From Bacillota bacterium (GTDB lineage Bacteria > Bacillota > Bacilli > Bacillales_A > Planococcaceae): a stretch of DNA of 40,851 bases. Position numbers and translations under genes: made by a program. The notes beneath the pieces are model-generated. The model was given only the letters and a program-made list of their open reading frames with translations. It was not told the DNA's origin and did no database searches. This document shows positions 8,917 to 16,367 of this stretch, piece by piece; the first letter of the stretch is position 1; every line of letters begins with the position of its first letter. The DNA lies in assembly GCA_023405135.1 (NCBI GenBank), contig JAEXYZ010000090.1:1-40851 (forward strand), written 5' to 3'.

Positions 8917-9555
8917 TTATAAATCATGCGTTTCTGCTAAAGAAATAAATGCTTTCGTAATATTCGTTTTCGTTAATCGACCAATTATTTCAAGACCTTT
9001 TTCTGTTTCATTTACAACAGGTAGTGAATCTACTTGTCTGTCAATCAACTTTTTGGCAGCTACAATTAATGAATCTGTTTTATGACAATATACTATATTA
9101 GGCATTCTTGTCATAATAATATGGACAGGGATTGTCGTCAATGCTTGAGTACCTATGCTCGTTCTTAATAAATCTTTACGTGATAATACACCTTGTAAAA
9201 ATGAATGATCATCTACTACAAAAAGTGTACCCACATCTTCTAAAAACATATGGACGATGGCATCATAAACCGTCATATTTTCAGATACAACAACAGGTAA
9301 TGATTGAAAATCTTTAACTTTTAAATTCAACATCGACTCTGTTACTGATGTCATAGTTTTTTTCCCAGAATAGAAATAGCCAACACGTGGCCTAGCATCT
9401 AAAAACCCTGCCATAGTTAATATTGCTAAATCTGGTCGTAGAGTAGCCCTGGTCAAATTTAGACGTTCTGCAATTTGCTCACCTGTAATTGGACCATTTT
9501 CCTTAACGATTTGCAGAATCGTGTCCTGACGTTTATTGAGTTCTATTGGACTCAC
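8917..9555 (-). CDS. ccpN: Transcriptional repressor of gluconeogenesis CcpN (HTH plus CBS pair)
   Basis: A winged helix-turn-helix fills residues 1-60 (IELNKRQD, GPITGEQIAERLNLTRATLRP), followed by two CBS domains (about 80-210; EDVGTLFVVDD and IIGRLTKTN) that sense adenine nucleotides. In B. subtilis CcpN represses gapB and pckA under glycolytic conditions. I chose the GTG at 9555 because it gives 212 residues beginning like known CcpN proteins; a TTG three codons upstream (9564) is possible. No strong Shine-Dalgarno precedes either. It is divergent from the glyS T-box leader. Confidence 0.92.
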   Translation of the reverse strand: MSPIELNKRQDTILQIVKENGPITGEQIAERLNLTRATLRPDLAILTMAGFLDARPRVGYFYSGKKTMTSVTESMLNLKVKDFQSLPVVVSENMTVYDAIVHMFLEDVGTLFVVDDHSFLQGVLSRKDLLRTSIGTQALTTIPVHIIMTRMPNIVYCHKTDSLIVAAKKLIDRQVDSLPVVNETEKGLEIIGRLTKTNITKAFISLAETHDL

Positions 9556-9642
9556 CCGCTTCAAATAGTGTTATACTGATTACCAAAATATTATATACTA
9601 TTTTAAAGCTCATTGCGAAGAAATAAACTGCATGCTACAATA

Positions 9643-9672
9643 TTGACACACTTATAGTGCTTACCATAAAAT
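9643..9672 (+). promoter_or_regulatory. Sigma-A promoter of the glyS T-box transcript
   Basis: TTGACA at 9643-9648 and TAAAAT at 9667-9672 are 18 bp apart. Transcription would start near 9680, immediately before the first conserved T-box bases. Confidence 0.75.
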
Positions 9673-9684
9673 ATCATATAGAAC

Positions 9685-10060
9685 TTAATACAAGGCAATG
9701 ACAGGACAATAAGTATCTTTTCAAAAAAAGCGAGTAGGAATTGGTGAAAGCCTACATGAAAAGTGAAACGGCACCCTTGAGCCAGTTTAAATAAAAGAGG
9801 ATTGTTTGGCAAATGATATGTTTCGCAGAATGCGAGCGCTTAACTTCAACCGAAATAGGTTGAAAAGAAAGCGCTTGTCAGTCAAGGAACGAGGAGGCTT
9901 TTCAACCGCAGTGAACAAATCGTTCATGAGGATTGAAAAACGACGAGTGACGCAGAATGCGAGCGCTTAACTTCAACCGAACAATCAAGCGGGGTGGAAC
10001 CGCGGGTGTACATACGCACTCGTCCCCGGGCATTAAAAAGCCCGGAGACGGGTGCTTTTA
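9685..10060 (+). promoter_or_regulatory. Glycine T-box riboswitch controlling glyS
   Basis: The leader aligns by eye with B. subtilis glyQS. Stem I opens with the AATGACAGGACAATAAGTA region. The specifier loop reads GAAACGGCACCC, giving Gly codon GGC at 9770-9772. The T-box GGGTGGAACCGCG is at 9992-10004, with the tRNA acceptor-pairing UGGN bulge at 9995-9998. The terminator stem (10016-10031 with 10040-10055) ends in TTTTA and competes with the antiterminator. Uncharged tRNA-Gly would stabilise the antiterminator and turn on glyS. The leader is about 375 nt, much longer than usual, because of extra sequence inside Stem III (closing helix 9800-9806 with 9980-9986). Confidence 0.95.
9824..9981 (+). 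repeat. 31-bp direct repeats flanking a hairpin-rich insert in the T-box leader
   Basis: Two identical 31-bp copies (9824-9854 and 9951-9981) start CGCAGAATGCGAGCGCTTAA and end TCAACCGAA. Between them lie two hairpins: AGCGCT/TTCAACC arms at 9835-9851 pair with 9858-9875, and CTTTTCAA with TGAAC around 9898-9920 pairs with GTTCA and TTGAAAA to about 9940. The block sits within Stem III and is more GC-rich than the genome around it. Confidence 0.85.
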
Positions 10061-10093
10061 TTATATTTTCACACAAAACTAGGAGGCATTTTC

Positions 10094-11482
10094 ATGGCAC
10101 AAAAATCAATGGAAACAATCGTTAACTTAGCGAAACATCGAGGCTTTGTTTTCCCTGGATCTGAAATTTACGGTGGTCTTGCAAACACTTGGGATTACGG
10201 TCCACTAGGAGTCGAATTAAAAAATAACGTTAAAAAAGCATGGTGGCAAAAATTCGTTCAAGAATCTGAATACAACGTTGGATTAGATGCTGCAATTTTA
10301 ATGAATCCTCGTGCATGGGTTGCATCAGGTCACGTTGGTAACTTCAATGACCCAATGATCGACTGTAAATCATGTAAAGCCCGTCACCGCGCAGATAAAT
10401 TAATTGAAGAAGCTTCACTTGAAAAAACAGGTAAAGAAATTATCGTTGACGGAATGAGCTTTGACCAAATGAAAGCGAAAATGGATGAACTTTCTGTAAC
10501 TTGTCCAGAATGTGGTGCAAGTGACTTTACAGATATTCGTCAATTTAATTTAATGTTTAAAACTTTCCAAGGTGTAACTGAAAGCTCAACAAACGAAATT
10601 TACTTACGTCCAGAAACAGCACAAGGTATTTTCGTGAACTTCAAAAACGTACAACGTTCAATGCGTAAACGTACACCTTTTGGTATTGCACAAATTGGTA
10701 AATCGTTCCGAAATGAAATTACGCCTGGTAACTTTACCTTCCGTACTCGTGAATTCGAGCAAATGGAACTAGAATTCTTCTGTAAGCCTGGCGAAGATTT
10801 AGAATGGCAAAACTACTGGAAAGAATTTTGTAAAAACTGGTTATTAAACTTAGGTATGAAAGAAGATAGCATCCGTCTTCGTGATCATGAGCAAGATGAA
10901 TTATCTCACTACTCAAACGCAACAACGGATATCGAATTCCGCTTCCCATTCGGCTGGGGTGAATTATGGGGTATTGCTGACCGAACAGATTACGATTTAA
11001 AACAACATATGGAACACTCTGGTGAAGACTTCACTTATATCGATACAGTTACGAACGAACGTTATGTACCATATTGTATCGAGCCATCACTTGGAGCAGA
11101 CCGTGTTACATTAGCATTTTTATGTGACGCATATGATGAAGAAGAGCTTGAAGGCGGCGATTCTCGTACAGTACTTCGCTTCCACCCTGCTCTTGCACCG
11201 TTTAAAGCAGCTGTATTACCTTTATCTAAAAAATTAGCTGATGAAGCAGGCGAAGTATGGGCTGATTTACGTAAAGCATTCCCTGTGGATTACGATGAAT
11301 CTCAATCAATCGGTAAACGTTACCGTCGCCAAGATGAAATCGGTACACCATTCTGTATCACATACGACTTCGACTCAAAAGAAGACGGCCAAGTAACAGT
11401 ACGCCACCGCGATAGCATGGACCAAATCCGAATGCCGATTTCAGAAGTTAAGGCTTATATCGAAAAGCACTTACAATTTTAG
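10094..11482 (+). CDS. glyS: Glycine--tRNA ligase, single-chain class II type
   Basis: This 462-residue class IIa synthetase is the homodimeric, eukaryote-like GlyRS, not the two-subunit GlyQ/GlyS of B. subtilis. The N-terminal signature FVFPGSEIYGGLANTWDYGP is followed by an insert with CKSCKARHRA and CPECGASDF, a likely zinc-binding pair of CxxC motifs (about residues 95-160). Motif 2 is FRNEITPGNFTFRTREFEQ, and motif 3 is SLGADRVTLAFL. The anticodon-binding domain fills the last 110 residues. The start at 10094 follows AGGAGG by 7 bp; the upstream in-frame codons belong to the T-box terminator. Control is by the T-box leader. Confidence 0.97.
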   Translation: MAQKSMETIVNLAKHRGFVFPGSEIYGGLANTWDYGPLGVELKNNVKKAWWQKFVQESEYNVGLDAAILMNPRAWVASGHVGNFNDPMIDCKSCKARHRADKLIEEASLEKTGKEIIVDGMSFDQMKAKMDELSVTCPECGASDFTDIRQFNLMFKTFQGVTESSTNEIYLRPETAQGIFVNFKNVQRSMRKRTPFGIAQIGKSFRNEITPGNFTFRTREFEQMELEFFCKPGEDLEWQNYWKEFCKNWLLNLGMKEDSIRLRDHEQDELSHYSNATTDIEFRFPFGWGELWGIADRTDYDLKQHMEHSGEDFTYIDTVTNERYVPYCIEPSLGADRVTLAFLCDAYDEEELEGGDSRTVLRFHPALAPFKAAVLPLSKKLADEAGEVWADLRKAFPVDYDESQSIGKRYRRQDEIGTPFCITYDFDSKEDGQVTVRHRDSMDQIRMPISEVKAYIEKHLQF

Positions 11483-11491
11483 TATAACTGG

Positions 11492-11529
11492 GAGCTTATT
11501 TCGCTAATGCGAGATAAGTTCTTTCTTTT
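11492..11529 (+). terminator. First terminator after glyS
   Basis: A 13-bp stem including G-U pairs (11492-11504 with 11509-11521), a TAAT loop and then TTTCTTTT directly follow the glyS stop. Confidence 0.85.
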
Positions 11530-11632
11530 ATTGTGACGCCTTAGCGTGACAACCGCAGGAGCAAACTTTTAGTATGCCGATTTCAGAAGTTAAAGCTTAG
11601 ATCGAAAAACACTTACAATTCTAGTATGACTG

Positions 11633-11672
11633 GGAGCTTATTTCGCTAATACGAGATAAGCTCCTTTCTTTT
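11633..11672 (+). terminator. Second (duplicated) glyS terminator
   Basis: The duplicated copy keeps a 13-bp stem (11633-11645 with 11652-11664) followed by TTTCTTTT. Substitutions at G-U positions of copy 1 have become Watson-Crick pairs here, so this copy is the stronger hairpin. Confidence 0.85.
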
Positions 11673-11734
11673 GCTGCATTCGGATTTGCGACGAGGATTG
11701 TGACGCCTTAGCGCGACAACCGCAGGAGCAAGGA

Positions 11735-11763
11735 CAAAAAAATGGAGGGGTTTAACCCTCCAT
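11735..11763 (-). terminator. Terminator of trpB
   Basis: On the minus strand ATGGAGGG pairs with CCCTCCAT around a short loop and runs into seven T residues, 13 bp beyond the trpB stop. Confidence 0.9.
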
Positions 11764-11775
11764 TCTACAACTAAC

Positions 11776-12951
11776 TCATTTTTCTTTTAACATGTCATAG
11801 ACTTGTTCTACGTCTTTATCGCCACGGCCAGATAAATTAACAATCAAAATATCTTCTTTATCTAATGTTGGTGCTAATTTAATAGCGTATGCAAGTGCGT
11901 GTGAGCTTTCTAAAGCAGGAATAATACCTTCTATTTTCGAAAGCTTTTGGAATGCAGATAAAGCTTCCTGTCCAGTTACACTTACATATTCTGCACGACC
12001 ACTTGTTTTTAAATAACTATGTTCCGGTCCTACACCTGGATAATCAAGTCCTGCAGCAATAGAGAAAGTTGGTTTTGGTTCACCGTTTTCATCCAACAAT
12101 GTTAAACATTTAAAGCCATGAATAACTGCTGGAACTCCTTCTGACATTGTTGCTGCTTCAGATGGTTCCACACCAATTAATCGAACAGTTTCTTCATTAA
12201 GATAATGTGCAAATGCTCCAATCGCATTACTACCGCCACCTACTGCAGCAATAACTGCCGTCGGTAACTTCCCTTCTTTTTCGAGAATCTGACGTTTAGA
12301 CTCTTCACTAATTACTGATTGGAAATGTTTTACGATTGTTGGGAATGGGTGTGGTCCAACTGCTGAACCTAATAAATAGAATGTATCCTCATAATTTTCA
12401 ACTAGATCATCTAACGCAGCATCTACAGCATCTTTTAAACGGCCTTGTCCTTTATCTACTGCAACTACCTTCGCTCCTAACAGTTCCATTCGGAATACGT
12501 TTAATGCTTGTCTTTCTGTATCTACTTTACCCATATAAATCGTACAAGGGATATTAAACATTGCACACGCTGTTGCTGTAGCCACCCCATGTTGGCCAGC
12601 TCCTGTCTCAGCAATAATACGTTTTGCTCCCATTCGTTTCGCTAAAATGATTTGTCCAACTGCATTATTAATTTTGTGTGCGCCTGTATGATTTAGATCC
12701 TCACGTTTTAAATAAATTTTTGCTCCACCTAATGATTCAGTTAAATTCTTTGCAAAAGTAAGTGGATTTTCACGACCTACATAGTCTTTAAGATAGTATC
12801 GTAATTCTTCTAAAAATTCAGGTTCATCTTTAAACTGGTTGAACTTCTCTTCTAGATTATCCATGACCTTTTGTAATGCGGGTGGTACATAACTTCCACC
12901 AAAATCTCCATAAAATCCAGTCCCTACTGTACTCATTGTTTTCTCACTCAT
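11776..12951 (-). CDS. trpB: Tryptophan synthase beta chain, stand-alone
   Basis: This 391-residue PLP enzyme condenses indole and serine to tryptophan. The Schiff-base lysine is Lys93 in HKINNA, the catalytic glutamate is probably Glu115 in AETGAGQHG, and the phosphate-binding loop is GGGSN. The sequence is of the standard TrpB1 type that normally partners TrpA, yet no trpA or other trp gene is nearby. Upstream I found neither a T-box nor regularly spaced TRAP triplets. A five-codon frame (ATGAGACAAGATGAGTGA) with a better-placed AAAGGAG Shine-Dalgarno overlaps the trpB start, so the start may be translationally coupled; the ATG at residue 6 is an alternative. Confidence 0.95.
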   Translation of the reverse strand: MSEKTMSTVGTGFYGDFGGSYVPPALQKVMDNLEEKFNQFKDEPEFLEELRYYLKDYVGRENPLTFAKNLTESLGGAKIYLKREDLNHTGAHKINNAVGQIILAKRMGAKRIIAETGAGQHGVATATACAMFNIPCTIYMGKVDTERQALNVFRMELLGAKVVAVDKGQGRLKDAVDAALDDLVENYEDTFYLLGSAVGPHPFPTIVKHFQSVISEESKRQILEKEGKLPTAVIAAVGGGSNAIGAFAHYLNEETVRLIGVEPSEAATMSEGVPAVIHGFKCLTLLDENGEPKPTFSIAAGLDYPGVGPEHSYLKTSGRAEYVSVTGQEALSAFQKLSKIEGIIPALESSHALAYAIKLAPTLDKEDILIVNLSGRGDKDVEQVYDMLKEK

Positions 12952-13199
12952 CTTGTCTCATCTAGCTCCTTTGAATAGAAATATAAAAGTCGGCAATTCT
13001 ACAAATTACTTAATAATATAATTCTATCACTAACGTCATATAAATGAGTACCGAATTTTCAGTTTTTTATCATTTTAAAGAAAAATTGAGAATCCCAAAA
13101 AACTAACTTATTGCATTCACTTTTAGCCGTTTTTAGTTTTAGGCAAAATAAATTTATAATCAACATTTAAGTTTTTATCCAACGTAGATGACTCCCTAA

Positions 13200-13485
13200 T
13201 CAAAATATCCAGGTAATAAATATGTTAACTCCAATTGATGAAAAAATAATTATTACTGAAAAACAACCGATAACTACAATTTTATCTTCCGATGAATCGT
13301 TGTATTCTTCTATTGATTTTTCCTTTTCTTCTTGAAAGTTAATATTATTGGGGCTATTTCTAGTCCTTTTAAATTTTTAATATTCCCTTTATACTTTAAA
13401 GCCCTTGCTATTTTATGAGGGTTGTTTCCCAAAGTTTTTTCAAATTCACTACAAGCCTGTTCTACCGAATTAAAAAATCAAATTT
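13200..13485 (-). pseudogene. Decayed small gene of unknown family
   Basis: In the 614-bp gap between trpB and the nitroreductase the minus strand carries two overlapping open stretches in different frames. The upstream one includes EQACSEFEKTLGNNPHKIAR and ends near 13320. The downstream one begins in the overlap, contains SIEEYNDSSEDKIVV and ends in a hydrophobic segment (IGCFSVIIIFSSIGVNIFIT) at a stop near 13200. Neither has a convincing start or Shine-Dalgarno, and a stop codon precedes the first. Together they look like one small membrane protein broken by a frameshift. I do not recognise the family. The rest of 12952-13199 shows nothing assignable. Confidence 0.4.
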
Positions 13486-13565
13486 ACTCTGAATGGCAAA
13501 TCTTCTACAATTTCAAGAAAGTTGAACGGTAAATAAGGAACCGACAAAACATAATTAATTTGCTA

Positions 13566-14201
13566 TTATTTATAACCATTAAAATGAATAAACTCTCCTA
13601 CTGGTTTACGATAGCCACGTGGACGCTCTTTATCAACACTTTTACCAATTGTAATCATCATTACAGGAAATAAATGATTAGGAATATTAAAATCTTTTCG
13701 TAATTGCTCTATATTATGAACGTGCATTGGACAGGTATCAAATCCAAAATGCTTGGCACTTAACATAAAAAGCATCGCATGGAGAGCAGTGTTTCGTACT
13801 AATTCCTGTTCCAATTTATTTAAATCCGACTTTAATCCCTCACTAAAATCCTTAATTGTCTTCATTGTCATTTCATATTCTAATTCGTCCATCATTTTTA
13901 ACATTTTCATTGGACCGTAGATTTTCTCAGCCTCAGAACTTTCTATGCTCTTTTTATTTCCCATTACAATAATAACAGCACTTGCTGTATGAATTTTATA
14001 TTGATTATAGCTTAACTCTTTTACTCGATTCTTTTTTTCTTCATCTGTAACAACTAAATATTCAGTAAATTGTAAGTTATAAGCACTAGGCGCTAATTTT
14101 GTTAATTCAAATATTTGTTTAAAATCCTCTTCCGTCATTTTTTCATTTTTAATAAAATTAACTGCTGAATGACGTGATGCCACTAATTCTACAAAATTCA
14201 T
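13566..14201 (-). CDS. Nitroreductase-family FMN oxidoreductase (MhqN/YodC-like)
   Basis: This 211-residue flavin nitroreductase reduces quinones or nitroaromatics with NAD(P)H. Family features are the N-terminal FMN-binding SRHSAVNF (R-H/R-S), LAPSAYNLQ, the mid-protein LHAMLFMLSAK and the C-terminal RPRGYRKPVGEF, a motif that recalls B. subtilis MhqN. I start at the ATG at 14201 because GAGG lies 9 bp upstream; an ATG five codons earlier has no good Shine-Dalgarno. It lies 130 bp downstream of catE on the same strand, fitting a quinone-stress role. MhqN versus YodC cannot be settled by eye. Confidence 0.85.
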   Translation of the reverse strand: MNFVELVASRHSAVNFIKNEKMTEEDFKQIFELTKLAPSAYNLQFTEYLVVTDEEKKNRVKELSYNQYKIHTASAVIIVMGNKKSIESSEAEKIYGPMKMLKMMDELEYEMTMKTIKDFSEGLKSDLNKLEQELVRNTALHAMLFMLSAKHFGFDTCPMHVHNIEQLRKDFNIPNHLFPVMMITIGKSVDKERPRGYRKPVGEFIHFNGYK

Positions 14202-14255
14202 GTCTACAATCCTCATTTCTCTATTAAACTAATAGCTTTTATGTTTAAATCTTAG

Positions 14256-14278
14256 AGTATATAAAGCCCTCCTATACT
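14256..14278. promoter_or_regulatory. Candidate operator upstream of the nitroreductase gene
   Basis: AGTATA (14256-14261) and TATACT (14273-14278) are perfect inverted arms 11 bp apart, about 55 bp upstream of the nitroreductase start. It could be a regulator site or overlap the -10 region; this is inference. Confidence 0.3.
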
Positions 14279-14330
14279 AGCTTGTCTTCCAAACAAAAAG
14301 AACTATTTTTCCCATAATTCCCTTACAGAC

Positions 14331-15179
14331 TTAAACAGCTAAAACAATTGAATTTCCAGAAGGGTCAAATGTCGTAATGATATGATTTTCTATAATGACT
14401 GGACTCCCGATTTTTTGTAAATTGTCGATAGTCTTTTTCCGTGCTTCTTCATTTGGAAATTTGAGTGTGAAAAATTCAAGACCTACACTATTTTTAGATG
14501 GTCTCGACGCCCCAACTCCGTTCCATACATTGACACCAATATGATGGTGATACTTACCAGTAGAAAAGAATAGCGCTTGCCCACCAAATCGATTTACCAC
14601 ATCAAATCCGAGACCTTTTACATAAAATTCTTCTGTCTTTTCTAGTTCAGTAACATGTAAATGAATGTGACCCATAATTGTTTTTTCTGGAATTCCTTTC
14701 CACTTACTTTTCGTTACATATTTTATTAGATTTTCAAAATTTAGCGGATCAACTGTCATCGCTACTTCTTCACCATTCCAGGTCCATTCTGAAGGCTTTC
14801 TGTCTACGTAAATTTCAATCCCATTTCCATCCGGATCATTGAAATATAATGCCTCACTTACAAGATGATCCGAAGACCCAAAGCGAATGCCGTTTTCCAC
14901 TAAGTGGATTACAATATTAGCTAAATCCTTTTTTTCTGGTAAAAGAATGGCAAAATGATATAAACCTGTTGTTTTTCCCTGTTTTGGTATAACATTTTCG
15001 GGTTGCTCAAGTGATAAAATACTTGTTTTTCCATCTGCAGTAAGCTGTACTGACAAAGCTGATTGTTCCAAAATATCAAAACCAAGAATATCTCGATAAA
15101 ATTTTATAGCACGTTCTAAATTTTCTACTTTAATTTTGACATGCTCTACAAATGTAGTTTGCTTAGAGTGAAACTCCAT
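14331..15179 (-). CDS. catE: Catechol 2,3-dioxygenase CatE (VOC family)
   Basis: This extradiol ring-cleavage dioxygenase opens catechol to 2-hydroxymuconic semialdehyde using Fe(II). It has two tandem vicinal-oxygen-chelate domains (about 8-130 and 160-282). The metal ligands are in the second domain: His in GHIHLHV, His in YHHHIGVNVW and Glu in GLEFFTL. The 282-285 residues equal B. subtilis CatE. AGGAGG lies 9 bp before the third ATG of the cluster, so I start at MEFHSKQ (15179). It is 21 bp downstream of catD in one operon; B. subtilis catDE detoxifies catechol and quinones. Confidence 0.92.
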   Translation of the reverse strand: MEFHSKQTTFVEHVKIKVENLERAIKFYRDILGFDILEQSALSVQLTADGKTSILSLEQPENVIPKQGKTTGLYHFAILLPEKKDLANIVIHLVENGIRFGSSDHLVSEALYFNDPDGNGIEIYVDRKPSEWTWNGEEVAMTVDPLNFENLIKYVTKSKWKGIPEKTIMGHIHLHVTELEKTEEFYVKGLGFDVVNRFGGQALFFSTGKYHHHIGVNVWNGVGASRPSKNSVGLEFFTLKFPNEEARKKTIDNLQKIGSPVIIENHIITTFDPSGNSIVLAV

Positions 15180-15200
15180 AATCATCATCCTCCTAATTTA

Positions 15201-15599
15201 TTAGTTATTATTAAAAAATTTTCGATCTAAAGAGAATTTCGATTTATTCTCGAAAATGAAATAAATAGATATTGCAAGTAATGCTAGCTCAAGTTCATAT
15301 CCCGCCATTTGGCCATTGCCAAGAAAACCAACTGGAAGCTTTGCAGTAAAAATTGCTCCTACCATAATAAGTGCAAATAATATAGAAACAATTCGAGTTC
15401 CTAAACCTAAAATAATTACAATACCGCCCACTAATTCAATTACAGCTACAATATAAGCCATAAACCCTGGAATTCCTATACTGACAAAAAAGCCTTCTAT
15501 ATTGGTAAGACCTCCCTGAAATTTTGATAATCCGTGAATAAAGAATATAAGGCCTAATACCACTCTTAAAACTAATTTACCTACTTCGTTTTTATTCAT
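15201..15599 (-). CDS. catD: DoxX-family membrane subunit CatD
   Basis: This 132-residue DoxX protein has four transmembrane helices, with FIHGLSKFQGG after the first and IELVGGIVIILGLGTR in the middle. B. subtilis CatD (YfiD) is the same length class and is cotranscribed with catE; it probably works with the dioxygenase at the membrane, mechanism unknown. A GGAG Shine-Dalgarno precedes the ATG. It is the first gene of the catD-catE operon and is read divergently from the HxlR regulator. Confidence 0.88.
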   Translation of the reverse strand: MNKNEVGKLVLRVVLGLIFFIHGLSKFQGGLTNIEGFFVSIGIPGFMAYIVAVIELVGGIVIILGLGTRIVSILFALIMVGAIFTAKLPVGFLGNGQMAGYELELALLAISIYFIFENKSKFSLDRKFFNNN

Positions 15600-15640
15600 A
15601 TTATTTTCTCCTCTCTACAACAACTTACTTAATGTAACCA

Positions 15641-15669
15641 AGTTTATTTTAGTAACAAGTTTTTGTCAA
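15641..15669 (-). promoter_or_regulatory. Sigma-A promoter of catDE
   Basis: On the minus strand TTGACA (15669-15664) and TAAACT (15646-15641) are separated by exactly 17 bp, 42 bp before the catD start. Confidence 0.85.
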
Positions 15670-15678
15670 GTAACTAAA
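15648..15678. promoter_or_regulatory. Candidate CatR/YodB-type operator
   Basis: An imperfect inverted repeat, TTTAGTAACAAG and CAAGTAACTAAA, covers the -35 box and spacer of the catDE promoter. Further GTAAC(T) elements lie at about 15634-15638 and 15717-15722, the latter next to the catR -10. YodB/CatR sites in B. subtilis are of the TTAC-GTAA type. Binding here would block catDE and probably also catR. Confidence 0.65.
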
Positions 15679-15685
15679 TTTATTT

Positions 15686-15716
15686 TTGTAAATCCTCTAA
15701 CTTTTTATGGTATACT
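15686..15716 (+). promoter_or_regulatory. Promoter of the catR-like gene
   Basis: TATACT at 15711-15716 is preceded by TGG (extended -10). A weak TTGTAA lies at 15686-15691, 19 bp upstream. The RBS GAGGTG and start codon follow. Confidence 0.6.
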
Positions 15717-15742
15717 GTAACTAAGTGAGGTGTAGTTGAAAT

Positions 15743-16063
15743 ATGAAACAGCCAACGATTTGCCCAAAATTTGAAAAAGCCATCTCATTATTAAGTCAAA
15801 GATGGACCGCATTAGTTATTTATCAATTATTATCTGGTTCCCAACGATTCAGTGAAATTCAATCTGCTATAGGGATTAGTGGAAAAGTATTGTCCGAACG
15901 TTTAAAGGACTTAGAATTACAAGGGGTAGTGAAACGTGAGGTTATACCCGAAACACCTGTAGTCATTGAATACTCATTAACAGAAAAAGGTCAATCAATG
16001 GAACCTATAATAAGAACAATTGAGGCATGGTCACAGCAGTGGTATAAATCGGAAACTGAATGA
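15743..16063 (+). CDS. catR: HxlR-family redox-sensing repressor, CatR/YodB-like
   Basis: This 106-residue DUF24/HxlR winged helix protein has a DNA-binding helix around FSEIQSAIGISGKVLSERLKDL. Cysteine 7 (in QPTICPKFE) is at the position of the conserved redox-sensing Cys of B. subtilis YodB and CatR, which form disulfides or thiol adducts with quinones and release DNA. Divergent placement against catDE, sharing operator-like repeats, supports the CatR assignment; YodB is the alternative. A GAGGTG Shine-Dalgarno lies 12 bp upstream. Confidence 0.87.
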   Translation: MKQPTICPKFEKAISLLSQRWTALVIYQLLSGSQRFSEIQSAIGISGKVLSERLKDLELQGVVKREVIPETPVVIEYSLTEKGQSMEPIIRTIEAWSQQWYKSETE

Positions 16064-16154
16064 AATTTACTTGTTAAATGACATAAAGAGGCTAAACAGA
16101 GTAGTGGGAAATAATAATAACAGAAGGATTTTCAAAAAAAGTGAATTTTTATAT

Positions 16155-16214
16155 GCTCCCAATTAAGTTTATAGGTGAAAAAAACCCATCTATATACTTA
16201 ATTGGGAGCCTTTT
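16155..16214 (+). terminator. Terminator of the catR-like gene
   Basis: GCTCCCAATTAAGT (16155-16168) pairs perfectly with ACTTAATTGGGAGC (about 16197-16209), with further TATAG/CTATA pairing inside, followed by CTTTTT. The rest of the 16064-16367 spacer is AT-rich with no gene. Confidence 0.9.
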
Positions 16215-16367
16215 TATGCTTTTACAATTCAAAACTAGTTTGTTAAATATCATTAACTATATTTAAAGAAGCAACTATTCATTTAAAAAGCTATTCAAAA
16301 TATCTTTTTTAAGGTAATAGATTTCGTAACTACTTATATCAACATCTCCCTACCTTCGATTTGTAAA

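Larger units (their letters stand above)
11432..11745 (+). repeat. Tandem duplication of the glyS 3' end plus terminator
   Basis: Sequence starting within the glyS coding end at 11432 recurs at 11574, an offset of 142 bp. Copy 2 repeats the last 16 codons, stop, terminator and the following GTGACGCCTTAGCG block, with about eight substitutions in the first 100 bases and roughly 24 extra bases (about 11673-11696). In copy 2 the coding frame reads MPISEVKA and then a new stop, so it makes no protein. Confidence 0.9.

Noticed and set aside
9603..9812. 69-residue minus-strand reading frame
   Set aside because: It lies across the glyS promoter and T-box Stem I, has no Shine-Dalgarno, and its content is explained by the antisense of the structured leader.
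11574..11620. Second functional glyS C-terminus or attachment site of an integrative element
   Set aside because: The copy has an internal stop, no integrase is present, and copies are only 142 bp apart, so simple tandem duplication explains it better.
12952..13199. T-box or TRAP site upstream of trpB
   Set aside because: No T-box GGTGGNACC sequence is present and the few TAG/GAG triplets are not regularly spaced.
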